From Desulfuromonadaceae bacterium (GTDB lineage: Bacteria; Desulfobacterota; Desulfuromonadia; Geobacterales; Pseudopelobacteraceae): 64,000 nucleotides of DNA. The notes below the pieces were generated by a model. That model did not search any database, had not been told where the DNA came from, and worked only from the letters and a program-made list of their open reading frames with translations. A program made the translations under genes and the position numbers. The stretch covers positions 1 through 64,000 of the forward strand of contig JAQTZV010000026.1 in assembly GCA_028687585.1 (NCBI GenBank). Direction: 5' to 3'. Positions 1 through 10,687 of this stretch are shown one piece after another. Numbering within the stretch: position 1 is the first letter of the stretch; each line of letters starts with the position of its first letter.

Positions 1-2
1 GG

Positions 3-368
3 CTGATCTTCAGGCGTCAGCGGGAGCCGGGTTCCAATCTCCTCTACACCGAGATATCCGATGCAATCAGCCAGGAGATCAACGGCCACTATGCCCGCCT
101 GTTCAATTTTTTCCAGCAGCGCCCGCAGCTGTGCGATCAGCCGCAGTTCCGCGAGGCGATCCTCAACCATCTGCCGCGTCTGGTGCGGGAAGATCCGCAG
201 TACCGTGGGCGTGTCAAGGACCTGCCGGCAAAATACCGGTACGCGATCCTTGCTGCGGAAATTGCTTCGTCTCTCGTCTACTGCGGCGACCGCGAAGCGG
301 ATTTCGAGGAGATGCTCAAGGGGCATTTGACCAGGAACTTTTCCTCTCCGCCTCCGGTCGGGCAGTAA
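3..368 (+). CDS. C-terminal fragment of a large protein, possibly NAD-specific glutamate/amino-acid dehydrogenase (5' end outside window)
   Basis: Open frame 3 from the window edge: ...LIFRRQREPGSNLLYTEISDAISQEINGHYARLFNFFQQRP...YRYAILAAEIASSLVY..., ending TAA 366-368. Family guess from memory of the C-terminal pattern only. Confidence 0.4.
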   Translation: MIFRRQREPGSNLLYTEISDAISQEINGHYARLFNFFQQRPQLCDQPQFREAILNHLPRLVREDPQYRGRVKDLPAKYRYAILAAEIASSLVYCGDREADFEEMLKGHLTRNFSSPPPVGQ

Positions 369-761
369 CCGGCACGCCGCTGTCGCACCGACGCCCATAA
401 AACCGTCATCCGCTCACCCTGACAACAGGAAAAGTGTGTCAACAAAGAAAACCCGTCAGAAAACGCAGAAAATAAATTCAAACTTACTAAAGGATGTCTG
501 TTTCATATCTTTGAAAAGCATACTTTTCTGTGGTGGGATTTCGCCACTACCCAACGCGGGCACAAAGGTGGATTCAGAACGCGCCTCTGGTCTTGACGCA
601 GATTTTTTTGTTCGCCCAGTCCGGCGACTCCCTGCTCCATCGGCATGAAACCTGCACAATCAACATGGAAATTGCTTAAGAAGAACCAACGCCGCGGACG
701 AACGCGTCCATACGTTGGGGGCTCTATCCGACAACGCTCGGATTTCTATTAAAAAGGAGAC

Positions 762-2012
762 ATGCACATGCGACACGTCATCATCGGAAACGGCGGGGCC
801 TCCTTGAGTGCCATTCGCAGCATCCGAGCAAAGGACCGAGACGGCTCGATTACCGTCGTATCCAACGAGGTGCAGGACGCCTACTCTCCTGTACTCACAA
901 CATACTACATCGCAGGCCGGATTCCACGTTCCGGGCTGTTCGTCGCCGATCGCCAATTCTACGAGGAGCACAGAGTACAGACAATTCTGGGTAGTCCTGC
1001 AGTAGCAATCGACACGGCTAAACAGCGAGTAACCCTCGATAATAACCAGAGCGTCTCGTACGACACCCTGCTCATCGCTACGGGCGGCACGCCGGACTCC
1101 ATCGATCACATCGACGAAGACGTACGCCCATTTGTCGCAACCCTCCGCACTATCTCGGACGCCGAGAAGATAATTGCCCTGTCACGCGACGCTCGGCATA
1201 TCGTCGTCGTGGGGGCTGGTCTGGTCAGCCTGCAGGCGCTCAACGCGGTCTACCAACCGGGAGTAGAAATCACCGTTCTTGTGGGAAGTCGTCAACTCCT
1301 GTCGCAGAATGTCGACCCCGACTGTGCTGAGATCGTTCTCAAAAAGATCGCAGCACAGCCTGGAATACGGATCAGTTTCGGGGCCTCAGTGAACCACATC
1401 GAGCGGAAGGGTAACAGGGCTGTTGTAACCATGATGTCTGGAGAACAATTGGCGGCCGACCTAGTGATCGTTGGGAAGGGGATAACTGCTAACACACAAC
1501 TCGCTGACGGGAGCAACATCCATGTAGATAAGGCCATTCTGGTGGACGACTTCCTGATGACCAACATTCCTAACATCTTCGCCGCTGGCGATGTGTGCGA
1601 GGGTAAGAATCGACTGACGGGTATTGTCGGCCCCGTGCCCAACTGGATCAACGCACGGGAGCAGGGAAGAGCGGCAGGATTCAACATGTGTGGGTGTAAG
1701 TTTGAATTCCCCGGATCGGTCCAGGAGAACGTCACCAAGTTGTTCGGCACAGTAATCGCTTCCATCGGCAAGGTCAACAATCTACCCGAAGACACTACGG
1801 TCCTGTCCTACCACGACACGCGACGCGACATCTACCGAAAATGCATGATCGCTCCCAACGATAGGATGATAGGGGCCCTCATCGTCAACGCAGCGACCAA
1901 GGATATCGGCGTCCTTCGTGACATGATTGTTCGCTGCGCCGATATAAAGGGCCTTGAGGGAGCGCTGGCAAAGGGGTCGGTCAATGCAGCCCGGTCTTGC
2001 ATCTCCGCATGA
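762..2012 (+). CDS. FAD/NAD(P)-dependent pyridine nucleotide-disulfide oxidoreductase (AOR-accessory type)
   Basis: N-terminal HVIIGNGGASLSAIRSIR dinucleotide fold, second fold HIVVVGAGLVSLQAL, IFAAGDVCE motif; RBS aaaggag upstream. Confidence 0.85.
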   Translation: MHMRHVIIGNGGASLSAIRSIRAKDRDGSITVVSNEVQDAYSPVLTTYYIAGRIPRSGLFVADRQFYEEHRVQTILGSPAVAIDTAKQRVTLDNNQSVSYDTLLIATGGTPDSIDHIDEDVRPFVATLRTISDAEKIIALSRDARHIVVVGAGLVSLQALNAVYQPGVEITVLVGSRQLLSQNVDPDCAEIVLKKIAAQPGIRISFGASVNHIERKGNRAVVTMMSGEQLAADLVIVGKGITANTQLADGSNIHVDKAILVDDFLMTNIPNIFAAGDVCEGKNRLTGIVGPVPNWINAREQGRAAGFNMCGCKFEFPGSVQENVTKLFGTVIASIGKVNNLPEDTTVLSYHDTRRDIYRKCMIAPNDRMIGALIVNAATKDIGVLRDMIVRCADIKGLEGALAKGSVNAARSCISA

Positions 2013-2120
2013 GCATGGAGGGGCGAGTGTCGACCGACTGCTATCTCGCCCTCCACTGAGAATCGAGTTCACCATTTATCCACAGCGCATCGCGCCGCCA
2101 CTGCGCGAAAGGATATCATC

Positions 2121-2366
2121 ATGACGATAAGCATAAGACTCTTCGCCCTGCTACGGAAGTACTTGCCACGCAACGCAACCGGCAACGAATGCACCGTCGA
2201 AATAGAACCTGGTGATACAGTGTTGGACGTCATCCACTCACTTAACATCCCGGTCAATATTCCGAAAATTATACTGGTAAACGGCCAACATGTCTCCCTC
2301 GACAGCAAAGAGCCGCTAGCCGACGGAGAAATAGTGTCGATCTTCCCACTCATGGCCGGAGGCTGA
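2121..2366 (+). CDS. MoaD/ThiS family sulfur-carrier protein
   Basis: 81 aa beta-grasp-like protein ending in FPLMAGG (C-terminal GG of MoaD/ThiS). Confidence 0.8.
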   Translation: MTISIRLFALLRKYLPRNATGNECTVEIEPGDTVLDVIHSLNIPVNIPKIILVNGQHVSLDSKEPLADGEIVSIFPLMAGG

Positions 2367-2589
2367 CCCAAGGGGAACCGAAGAAGCTTCATGCCGTAGA
2401 AATCAGGTTGAATTTTTTGGGCCGTTCCCCCAACAAACACGGGCAAAGAGACAAAGACCCCTAACTTTTGGAAGTTTGAAAACAGGCAGATTGCCCTGGA
2501 AGGAGACCAGAAGGCTGAAAGCAATGCGCGGAGGCTTCAGAGGTCGTCGGCTTTGGAATTAATAGCCTAGAATAGGCTTACAAAATTCC

Positions 2590-3115
2590 TCAGTCATTGT
2601 ATGCAGATGTAGATGAAATATCGCCCTTTGCGCTAACGCCTGGGACAATCAGATGACCACTGTCTGTCCACTGCTGGTATTGCGCAATTTGTTCATAGGT
2701 ACTGATAATACCACTGAACACCGCTTCGTCTTCCATTTCACCACAAACAAGCAGCATACACTCTTTGATTTTCAGAGATTTCTTCCCAATGATAAAGGAA
2801 TAGAGCTTGTCAATTGCCGCCTTGATCTGTGTAGGGAATGTGAACCAAATAGATTGGCGTGGCAAATACGATTGTATCCGCCTTTGCCAAAAAAAATCTG
2901 TGAGGCTGTAAAATCATCGTCAAAGGAGCAAGCTGTTACTTTGCTGAAGCAAGTGTCGCAGGAATTGCACCCCTTCTGATATTTTTTCTGTCGGCTTCGT
3001 ATTTGACAACTTCATGCCCAGGCGCCTTTGTACCCTTGACAAAGGCGTCTGCCATCAAATCGCTGTTTCCCCCCACGCGGGGACTACCGGTTATAACGAG
3101 AATGTTCTTTTTCAT
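2590..3115 (-). pseudogene. Flavodoxin/NADPH-dependent FMN reductase family, frameshifted
   Basis: Minus strand starts MKKNILVITGSPRVGGNSDLMADAFVKG..., then the frame breaks; CNSCDTCFSK and IWFTFPTQIKAAIDKLYSF lie in other frames of the same strand. Confidence 0.7.
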
Positions 3116-3216
3116 TTCTCATATTTCCTTTCCCGCATATTGAACAATTTGTGCAATTTGTTGCCGAGTTGAGACAACGCTTGGGCTTTTGATCTGTTGC
3201 AGGCTCAATTTCCTGC

Positions 3217-3540
3217 TTATTTTGAGAAAACACTAAGAACAAGCACGCCAGTAACAATGAGTAAAATGCCGAATATATCGAGCAGGCCCAGCTTCTGCCC
3301 CATAAAAATCCAAGCCACCAAGACAATCAAGGCTGTTCCGACCCCTGACCAAATGGCGTAGGCTACGCCAACGGGGATCGTTTTAAGGGTAAGCGACAAA
3401 AAGTAAAAAGCAGAAGCATACCCGAGAACCACTATAATGGAAGGCCAGAGCCTCGTAAAACCGTCTGATGATCTTAGCGCAGAAGTTCCCGAAACCTCAC
3501 TGATGATTGCAGCTCCAAGAAATAACCATTTTTGCATCAA
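3217..3540 (-). CDS. SMR family multidrug efflux transporter (EmrE/QacE-like)
   Basis: 107 aa, four TM segments, WLFLGAAIISEVSGTSALRSSDGFTRLWPS...VAYAIWSGVGTALI. Confidence 0.9.
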   Translation of the reverse strand: MMQKWLFLGAAIISEVSGTSALRSSDGFTRLWPSIIVVLGYASAFYFLSLTLKTIPVGVAYAIWSGVGTALIVLVAWIFMGQKLGLLDIFGILLIVTGVLVLSVFSK

Positions 3541-3593
3541 CTTGATCCTTCGTCATGTATCACTGAAGGTCGCCAAGCGCAAGGTGACCTGTA

Positions 3594-4583
3594 TTAGTTA
3601 CTTGCGTTAACCGGTCCTTTTTCGGAAAAAACAACCGGTACACCTTTCGAACTGAGCACGACGGCAGTCAGAGCCGCGTGGTCCGGTCGAGATGAAAGGC
3701 TGAAAGTGCTGCAATCGTCTGCACTCTGAAGCGAAACCCCGTCCAGCCCCACTGCGAGCAGTCGACCATCGGTCGTCTCCGTAATTCCGGTAATGGAACT
3801 TTTTGTGCCGGAGTTCAACTGTGTCCAATGTTCTCCACCATCCTCGCTACGTAAAATCCTCCCTCTCAGCCCTGCCACGACCAGGGCGCCGCTATTTAGT
3901 GCGACTCCGGTCCACAGGGTCCCGGGACTCCCGGTCGCGATCTCTTTCCAGGTCTGCCCGTCGTCTTTTGACTTGAGCACGGTACCCCGCTCGGCCGCTA
4001 TGAAAAGGTCTCCGTTTTTGTTAGAGAACAAGGCAAACAGGTTCTTGTCGGCTTTCTTTCTGTCCGGTGGAATCGGCAGCTTCACTTCCTCCCAGGAGTT
4101 GCCACCGTTGGTGGTTTTGAGCAGCAGCCCCCACAGACCCCCGGTGAAACCGAGTTTGCTGTCTTTGAACCAGACCGTGAACAACGGCCGATCTGAATCC
4201 AGATCGTCCCGCTGCATGGTCCAAATCTCCCCGCCGTCCACAGTATGGAGTACTACACCCAAGTGGCCGACCGCCCACCCCTCCTTATCGCCAACAAAGC
4301 ATACCGAGTTCAGAGTGGCACGGGTCGGCACCGCTTTGGCTTGCCGGAACGATTTCCCTTGGTCGTCGGAAAGCAGGACAACGCCATGCTTCCCGACTGC
4401 AACGATACGTTGCCCTGCTTGCGTGGCACCCAGCATTGTAGCCTTGAGAGCGCCTGGAAACACCAATGCCTGCCGTTGTTTGAAACCGGATGAGTCCACA
4501 GGCTGCTGTGCGTAGACCGACAAGGGCAAGAGAAGCGACAACAACACAATGCACACAAATGAATTAGCATTTCTATTCATCAT
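3594..4583 (-). CDS. YCF48-like beta-propeller protein, secreted
   Basis: Signal peptide MNRNANSFVCIVLLSLLLPLSVYAQQ; repeated GWAVGHLGVVLHTVDGGEIW / LLKTTNGGNSWEEV / ILRSEDGGEHWTQL blades. Start placed at 4583 rather than the longer ORF. Confidence 0.85.
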   Translation of the reverse strand: MMNRNANSFVCIVLLSLLLPLSVYAQQPVDSSGFKQRQALVFPGALKATMLGATQAGQRIVAVGKHGVVLLSDDQGKSFRQAKAVPTRATLNSVCFVGDKEGWAVGHLGVVLHTVDGGEIWTMQRDDLDSDRPLFTVWFKDSKLGFTGGLWGLLLKTTNGGNSWEEVKLPIPPDRKKADKNLFALFSNKNGDLFIAAERGTVLKSKDDGQTWKEIATGSPGTLWTGVALNSGALVVAGLRGRILRSEDGGEHWTQLNSGTKSSITGITETTDGRLLAVGLDGVSLQSADDCSTFSLSSRPDHAALTAVVLSSKGVPVVFSEKGPVNASN

Positions 4584-4987
4584 TTCACCACCATTACAGG
4601 GCATTCGGCATCGTGGAGAATAACATTGCTTACTGATCCAAACACCAGGCGCTTCGCAATGCCATGCCCACGACATCCGGTAATGATCAAGTCAGCATGC
4701 TCCTTTAGGGCTTTCTGCAAAATTTGAAGTTTAGGATCACCAACCAGAATCTCAGTCCGGACGGAGAATCCCGATGACTCAACAACCTTACGGACACGCG
4801 TCAAAGTCACTTCCGCTTGTTGCACATCCTCCGGATCCGCTTCCACTGGTTCGCCTTCGGCGTCCAGCGCTGTTCCGTTCAGTACCATGACGATCACCAC
4901 CTCTGGCTGAGCAGCGGATAACCAACCAAGTGTGTGCAACGCACGTTGGGAAGGCCCCGAATCATCGTAAGCTAAAATAATTTTCAT
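4580..4987 (-). CDS. Universal stress protein (UspA family)
   Basis: MKIILAYDDSGPSQRAL...LIITGCRGHGIAKRLVFGSVSNVILHDAECPVMVVK; ATGA overlap with the downstream gene. Confidence 0.93.
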   Translation of the reverse strand: MKIILAYDDSGPSQRALHTLGWLSAAQPEVVIVMVLNGTALDAEGEPVEADPEDVQQAEVTLTRVRKVVESSGFSVRTEILVGDPKLQILQKALKEHADLIITGCRGHGIAKRLVFGSVSNVILHDAECPVMVVK

Positions 4988-5022
4988 ATAATCAATACCT
5001 CATTCATTCAGTTTTCATAAAA

Positions 5023-7389
5023 TCAATGTTTCAGGATGGAGGGTGAATATGCCGGTCCTTTGCGCTTGAATACACGTTCCAGCACCACTGCAAGGGCAGG
5101 CAGCGCCGTAAACGCCATGACCAGGTTTACGATAAACATGAAGGCGAGCAGCTTACCCATATCAGCCTGGAATTTCAGCACAGAGAACGACCACGTAGCG
5201 ACTCCTATGGATAGCGTGATGGCAGTAAAAATTGTCGCCATACCTTCGAATTCCAAGGCATATCCCATCGAGGTGACGATCGGATCACCATCAGCAAGGT
5301 GCATCTGTAATCGGTTATAGATATAGAGGGCATAATCGACCCCGATGCCGACCGCTAGAACCATCACCGGCAGTGTCGCCACGGTGAGGCCAATCTCGAA
5401 CTCTTTCATGAACCAGTAGCCGATGAACGTGCCGACTGTGAGCGGCAGGCAGCACGCGATGGCAGCCCTGAAGTCACGATAAACCAGCAGCACCATGAGC
5501 ACGATTGCTGCGTATACATAGAGAAGCATCGGAGTCTCGCATATCTCCAACTCGTCGTTGATCGCTGCCAGCACTCCGGCATTACCCGATGCCAGCCGTA
5601 TGGTGATGTCCTGACGTGCCTCGCGCTTACGAAAATCCTTTATCGCCGAAACCAGTCGGTTTATGGTGACCGCCTTGTGGTCTGCCAAGAAGAAGTGGAC
5701 TGCGGTCATACTACAATCCGGGTTCACATAACCGCGGTTGCGGGCAATCTCAGTGGCAAGTCCAGCGAAATTGCCCGGATCGTTCGGAATGACAGCCATT
5801 TTTGGATGGCCTTCGTTATACCCCTGGTTGTATGTACTAAGCTGACCTGCAAAAGACTTGACAGTGTTCACACCCTCCACATGTTGCATCTCCCAGATAA
5901 AATCGTCTTGATATTTACCGATGGCGGTGTTCTCAGCTGAATTCGGTGCTGCTTCAAACACAACTGTCAGCCAGTCCAGACCCAGATCATAATTTTTAGT
6001 TATAGCCACGGCATCCCGGTTGTAGCGTGATTCTGGCCGTAACTCAGGGGCACCGGGCTGTAGTGTGCCGACGATCCTGCCTTGACTCTGCCAGACGGAT
6101 ACCCCCAGCAACACCATGGTTAAACAAGTTACGATAACCGCATTTCGGGGTTTGGCCACCGCGGCAATCATCTTGATAATCCGGGCGCGCGACTCGCGCC
6201 GCAGCAATGCCTTATGGGCATATTCCGGCGTGAAATTGCAGTATGAAACAGCCACAGGCAGCATCACTAGATTCGTCAGAATCTTGAACCCAACCCCGAG
6301 GGAGGCCGTGACTGCGAGCTCCTTGATCATGGGAATCGGAATCAGCAACAACGTCATGAAGGTGATAAACGCCGTAACAAGGGCCAACACACCGGGAACC
6401 AACAGTCCGGTAAAACTCTCACGGGCAGAGACCATGGTCGTTTTGCCTTTGGCTAGACAACGCACAATAAAGTTAATCTGTTGTACGCCATGGGAAACGC
6501 CTATGGAGAACACCAGGAAAGGCACCAATACGCCAAGCGGGTCCAAACCATAACCAAGAAGCTTCAGGGAGCCAAACTGCCAGATCAGAGAGGTGAGCGA
6601 ACAGGCAATAGGCAACATAGTCATGCGTACCGATCGACAGTACCAATAAACTGCAAGTGCTGTAAGCAGTAGTGCGAAAGCGCAAAAGACCCCCACAGAG
6701 GATGCTCCCTCGGCAATATCACCAATCTGCTTCGCAAAACCGATGATTTGGATCTCAAAGTTTTTGTCTTCGTATTTTTTCCGAAGCGCATTGAGGTTCG
6801 TGTTATAGGAAATGTAATCCAGCTTCGTGCCCTGTGCATCTACTTCGGCAAGATCAGCCGTAATCATGGCACTTGTCTGGTCCCGGGAAACAAGACTGCC
6901 GACGTAGCCCCCTTGACTGGTGGCGCGCTCAATGTTTCCGATTACCTCGGGTGTCAGTGCATCGACAGTCACCGTTCCGGAAATGATCGGCGATGAGCGG
7001 AAGCCCTCTTCGGTAATTTCGTTGACAAAACTGTTTGGCGTCCATAGCGACTGCACGCCCATCCGGTCGACGTTCGGCATTAAAGTGACTGCCTGCGTCA
7101 CCTCATAAAGCCGAGTAAGCGCATCCTTATCCCATATGGTACCTTTGCGGGCTTTGACGACTATTGTCAAGCGGTTGGCACCGAATAATTGCTCTCGATA
7201 TTTTTGGAAGGTCTGGACATATTCATGTCCAATTGGCATCTGCTTCTCGAAGCCGGCTTCCATCCGTAGCTGAACAGCGAAATAGCCCATAACTACAGTA
7301 ATGGCGAGCAGTATACCAAGAACTCCAAATCGATGCCCGAAGACAAACGTTTCCAGTTTTTGAACAAATTTCTTCACACAACCCCCCAA
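5023..7389 (-). CDS. RND superfamily (MMPL/HAE3-type) transporter
   Basis: 788 aa with two duplicated TM blocks (VLVPFLVFSIGVSHGVQQINF; VMVLAVGIGVDYALYIYNRL). Confidence 0.9.
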   Translation of the reverse strand: MGGCVKKFVQKLETFVFGHRFGVLGILLAITVVMGYFAVQLRMEAGFEKQMPIGHEYVQTFQKYREQLFGANRLTIVVKARKGTIWDKDALTRLYEVTQAVTLMPNVDRMGVQSLWTPNSFVNEITEEGFRSSPIISGTVTVDALTPEVIGNIERATSQGGYVGSLVSRDQTSAMITADLAEVDAQGTKLDYISYNTNLNALRKKYEDKNFEIQIIGFAKQIGDIAEGASSVGVFCAFALLLTALAVYWYCRSVRMTMLPIACSLTSLIWQFGSLKLLGYGLDPLGVLVPFLVFSIGVSHGVQQINFIVRCLAKGKTTMVSARESFTGLLVPGVLALVTAFITFMTLLLIPIPMIKELAVTASLGVGFKILTNLVMLPVAVSYCNFTPEYAHKALLRRESRARIIKMIAAVAKPRNAVIVTCLTMVLLGVSVWQSQGRIVGTLQPGAPELRPESRYNRDAVAITKNYDLGLDWLTVVFEAAPNSAENTAIGKYQDDFIWEMQHVEGVNTVKSFAGQLSTYNQGYNEGHPKMAVIPNDPGNFAGLATEIARNRGYVNPDCSMTAVHFFLADHKAVTINRLVSAIKDFRKREARQDITIRLASGNAGVLAAINDELEICETPMLLYVYAAIVLMVLLVYRDFRAAIACCLPLTVGTFIGYWFMKEFEIGLTVATLPVMVLAVGIGVDYALYIYNRLQMHLADGDPIVTSMGYALEFEGMATIFTAITLSIGVATWSFSVLKFQADMGKLLAFMFIVNLVMAFTALPALAVVLERVFKRKGPAYSPSILKH

Positions 7390-7393
7390 TCGG

Positions 7394-9172
7394 TCAGAAA
7401 CTGTAACTCACGAATCCACCAACTAAATTTCTGTCCTTGAGGTACTGCCGTTCTACCACGGTGTTTTTCTGCCATGGATCCGAATACCACACGGTGTAGT
7501 TGATACCGGCTTGCCACTTGGCAGGGTTCTGGTTGAATAGAACGTAAATGTTGGTCGACATATTTCCTTCCAGGAACTGAGCCGTGTAATTGGGCGTGTC
7601 CCCCAGCACCGAATGAGACAAGGTGACACCAGGAGTGACCTGCCATCCGGGAATGATCTTGCCGTCATAGGTCACGTTGAAATCCACCGTGTAACCCCAC
7701 GAAGTGTCCGTCCCGAGAGCTGCGGTGATGGGGGCAGCAGGATTTGATTTATCAAGTGGCACAAAGTACCCAGCCGCCGCCACTTGGTGCACAGGCACAC
7801 CTTCAATGGAACGTGTAACACCTTTGCTCACTCCAGGATAGTGGGTAACCGCTGTCTCGGCAGTAAGGAAGCCAGTATCCGCACGCAACAGGTCCAGGAA
7901 CCAGCCGTGGTCTCCAGGCGACAGTTGCAGCATCCCGGTAACGCTCCATTGATGTTTCTGGAAATCCTTGTACAAGGGCAAATTGGCAATCCCCACCACG
8001 CCGTTGGTGTTTACGTCAAGCGGTCCGCCGGGATTAAAGCCTCCCGAGAGTGCAACTGCATCATGGGGCCGATACGAATATTCCGTTCCCACCGCCCAGT
8101 TACCGACGGGGAAATTGGCGGTCAAGCCGTACATCTGACGGTTTTGCAAAAATTCCCACTGGTACGCACCACCGTTAACGAGGTTTAGTACCGGAAACTG
8201 ATCATGATAATTTGTGATATATGCGCCAAAATTAACCTTGCTATCCGGCGGGGTCCAGTGCGCCGACAAGCCAACCTGTTTAAGGTCCCACTCTTTGGGC
8301 TTTTTGTCACCAAGAATTGGAGCACCGAAATCGCCATTGGCAGTGATCGCATCAAGTGCCTCGGTATCCGTTAAATTTCGACGATCGGTGAGTGAGTACT
8401 GATCCTGACCGAACATATTAAAATTCGTGCCGTTGAACGACACCGGAACTCGGCCCTTGTCGTAGATATCTGAAGCACTAAAGTAGGAACCGACGGGCGC
8501 AACCCGGGTGCGGCGCCAATTGGCCTGCACAAAGGCCTCTGCAGTCAGGCCTGCCGGCAGAGACGTGGAAACGCTGATGGCGGGCACTGGCAGAAATGCC
8601 TCTTTCATTTGAGTGCCCGGCACGAGCAGTTTCTGGAAATCAAGGACGTTATTACTTACACCTCCAATATAGAAAAGCGGCTCTCCCCAACTGATCACCT
8701 GGTTTCCTACTTTGATGCGACCGTTTTCTCCGCCGAGTGAAAAGTTCTTGCTCACCCATAAATCGAGCAATTCGGCATTGAGAACAATCTGGTCTTCAGC
8801 GGCACTGGAGAGGTCTGTTCTCCGCGTGTCCTCGGCCTTGAAATCGTACTTCCATATGCCTCGCACAAAGCCTTTCCAACCGTCCGGCGCCTTCAGCAGC
8901 AACTCATGATTTCCCTTTATGTAGGCGGAGTAAAAGTCCCCCTTCTTGTAATTGAGATTGCCATCGTCCCCGCCCGACCATTGTCCCGGGTTTCCTACAC
9001 CGGTAATGTCGCTACTCGGGTTCCGCAGCCGGTTACCGAAACCCATCCCTAAGGTTGAGTTAAGGGACCCTTCGACTGATCCCGCCTGAAACTCATAGGC
9101 AAACGCCGATGTCGACAGGACCAACCCACAGATGGCTGTTCCCATCACTGCTCCGCTGATTATTTTTTTCAC
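7394..9172 (-). CDS. DUF1302 family outer-membrane protein
   Basis: Signal peptide then FQAGSVEGSLNSTLGMGFGNRLRNPSSDITG; C-terminal aromatic VGGFVSYSF typical of outer-membrane beta-barrels. Confidence 0.88.
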   Translation of the reverse strand: MKKIISGAVMGTAICGLVLSTSAFAYEFQAGSVEGSLNSTLGMGFGNRLRNPSSDITGVGNPGQWSGGDDGNLNYKKGDFYSAYIKGNHELLLKAPDGWKGFVRGIWKYDFKAEDTRRTDLSSAAEDQIVLNAELLDLWVSKNFSLGGENGRIKVGNQVISWGEPLFYIGGVSNNVLDFQKLLVPGTQMKEAFLPVPAISVSTSLPAGLTAEAFVQANWRRTRVAPVGSYFSASDIYDKGRVPVSFNGTNFNMFGQDQYSLTDRRNLTDTEALDAITANGDFGAPILGDKKPKEWDLKQVGLSAHWTPPDSKVNFGAYITNYHDQFPVLNLVNGGAYQWEFLQNRQMYGLTANFPVGNWAVGTEYSYRPHDAVALSGGFNPGGPLDVNTNGVVGIANLPLYKDFQKHQWSVTGMLQLSPGDHGWFLDLLRADTGFLTAETAVTHYPGVSKGVTRSIEGVPVHQVAAAGYFVPLDKSNPAAPITAALGTDTSWGYTVDFNVTYDGKIIPGWQVTPGVTLSHSVLGDTPNYTAQFLEGNMSTNIYVLFNQNPAKWQAGINYTVWYSDPWQKNTVVERQYLKDRNLVGGFVSYSF

Positions 9173-9229
9173 ATAAACCTCCTATCGCTTTTAGATAAAA
9201 TGAATGCAACGTTTGTGAGCATTGGCAAT

Positions 9230-10687
9230 TCAGCGTTCGCTGTTCATGCGCAGTGTTTCGGCGGTAAAAAAATCTGGGTTCAAGCGTTTATCGCCACTTA
9301 CATCCTTGAAGTACTTGAAATCTTTACCGGTTCCAAATTGCACGAGGTCGGCTACGTATCTGCCACTAATCAGGTCATAGAAGTTTTGCTGTGACATATT
9401 TAAACAAGCTCCTCCAAGCTCCCAGACAGGATATGTCGGGCTTTCTTTCACCTTCCAGATCTTACCAGTAGCGTCATAATCGTCACCGACCGCAGCTATC
9501 CAGGTATCTTCGTCGAGATACAGCGTTTTTTTCGGCGCTAGGTGACGGACGCCCTTCTTGACAGTACCGACCACCTCAAGCACACGGTGCAGTTCATAAC
9601 GGCGCACATCTGGGCTCACAAACGTCGGCAGCAACGCCTTGTCAATAGGAAAGTTAAAGTCCGTCATTTTCAAGTTGTTGTAGGGGATATAGAGTTCCTT
9701 GTAGCCGACAATTTTCCAGTCAAAACGATCAGGGTTCCCGTAATACAACTGTTGTATATCTGTTGGATACTGGTTCTCGAATCCGATCATCGGTGCATCA
9801 TAGGCAAAATTTGGCAGACGGCGCACTCGCCGTTGACCCGGGAAATAGTAGAAAGACTCCGTATCTTCATTAAAAGCATATTTTTGTACGATGGCCTGCC
9901 CGGCAAGGGCTGCCGGATTTTCGTAAGCGTAATACATAAATGCCACGGCACTGCCCTTGTCTTTCGGTCCATGAGTGCCTTTTACCCCCCAAGGATAATG
10001 TAAAACCTGTTCCCACTTTACAGTAATACTTTTGTTACTTCCAGGTGCTGCGGAGACCCTAGTAACCCCATGCTGATCTATCCCCGCTCCTAAATACCGC
10101 AAGAGGTGGTTCCAGACTGCTTCTACACCACTCTTTGGATTTGGAAACGGGACTCCGGGAAGTGCCGCAGACTCAACGGACCAGCCATTGGGACCGACCT
10201 TCGACTTGCCGGCTGCATTTTGCTTGGTGTTCTCTACAACGGAGTCCGGATACGCGCATTCCCGGTGTGTGGGATACACGGGCATGGTGTATCCCTTCTT
10301 TGTTTTCAGCATCTCAATCTGCCCCGGCGTCAGATTTTTTGCATGTTTGTCAACGTTTGAGGCATCTATGACGAACAGTGGATTCTCGTCTTTGTACTTC
10401 CAGTAGTTAAACCGATCTTTGCCCGGGGACCAGCCGGATGCAGGGCGGCTATCTCCTGTCCAGACAGAAATAGTGCCAGCCTTGTTACCACCCTTCTCCG
10501 CACCGATCGGAGTCTTTTCGACGGCGTATGCCGCAGATGCTGTGACTGCAAGCGCAATCAAGCCCACCAGAATTGGCCCATTTGCTTTTCTGATCACTTT
10601 CATGACAGTCTGTTCAACGCCATTCTCATGCACATGCACATGCATACGCACCACCTGTTCATTGTCCTCTGAAACAAAATTCTTCAT
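9230..10687 (-). CDS. DUF1329 family protein (start may be internal, MKVIRKANGP...)
   Basis: YFPGQRRVRRLPNFAYDAPM and NNLKMTDFNFPIDK motifs; adjacent to DUF1302/RND as in known clusters. Confidence 0.88.
   Translation of the reverse strand: MKNFVSEDNEQVVRMHVHVHENGVEQTVMKVIRKANGPILVGLIALAVTASAAYAVEKTPIGAEKGGNKAGTISVWTGDSRPASGWSPGKDRFNYWKYKDENPLFVIDASNVDKHAKNLTPGQIEMLKTKKGYTMPVYPTHRECAYPDSVVENTKQNAAGKSKVGPNGWSVESAALPGVPFPNPKSGVEAVWNHLLRYLGAGIDQHGVTRVSAAPGSNKSITVKWEQVLHYPWGVKGTHGPKDKGSAVAFMYYAYENPAALAGQAIVQKYAFNEDTESFYYFPGQRRVRRLPNFAYDAPMIGFENQYPTDIQQLYYGNPDRFDWKIVGYKELYIPYNNLKMTDFNFPIDKALLPTFVSPDVRRYELHRVLEVVGTVKKGVRHLAPKKTLYLDEDTWIAAVGDDYDATGKIWKVKESPTYPVWELGGACLNMSQQNFYDLISGRYVADLVQFGTGKDFKYFKDVSGDKRLNPDFFTAETLRMNSER

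Noticed and set aside
3793-4515. 240-aa plus-strand ORF antisense to the YCF48-like gene, and similar antisense ORFs throughout
   Set aside because: Antisense shadows of well-supported genes with no independent motif.
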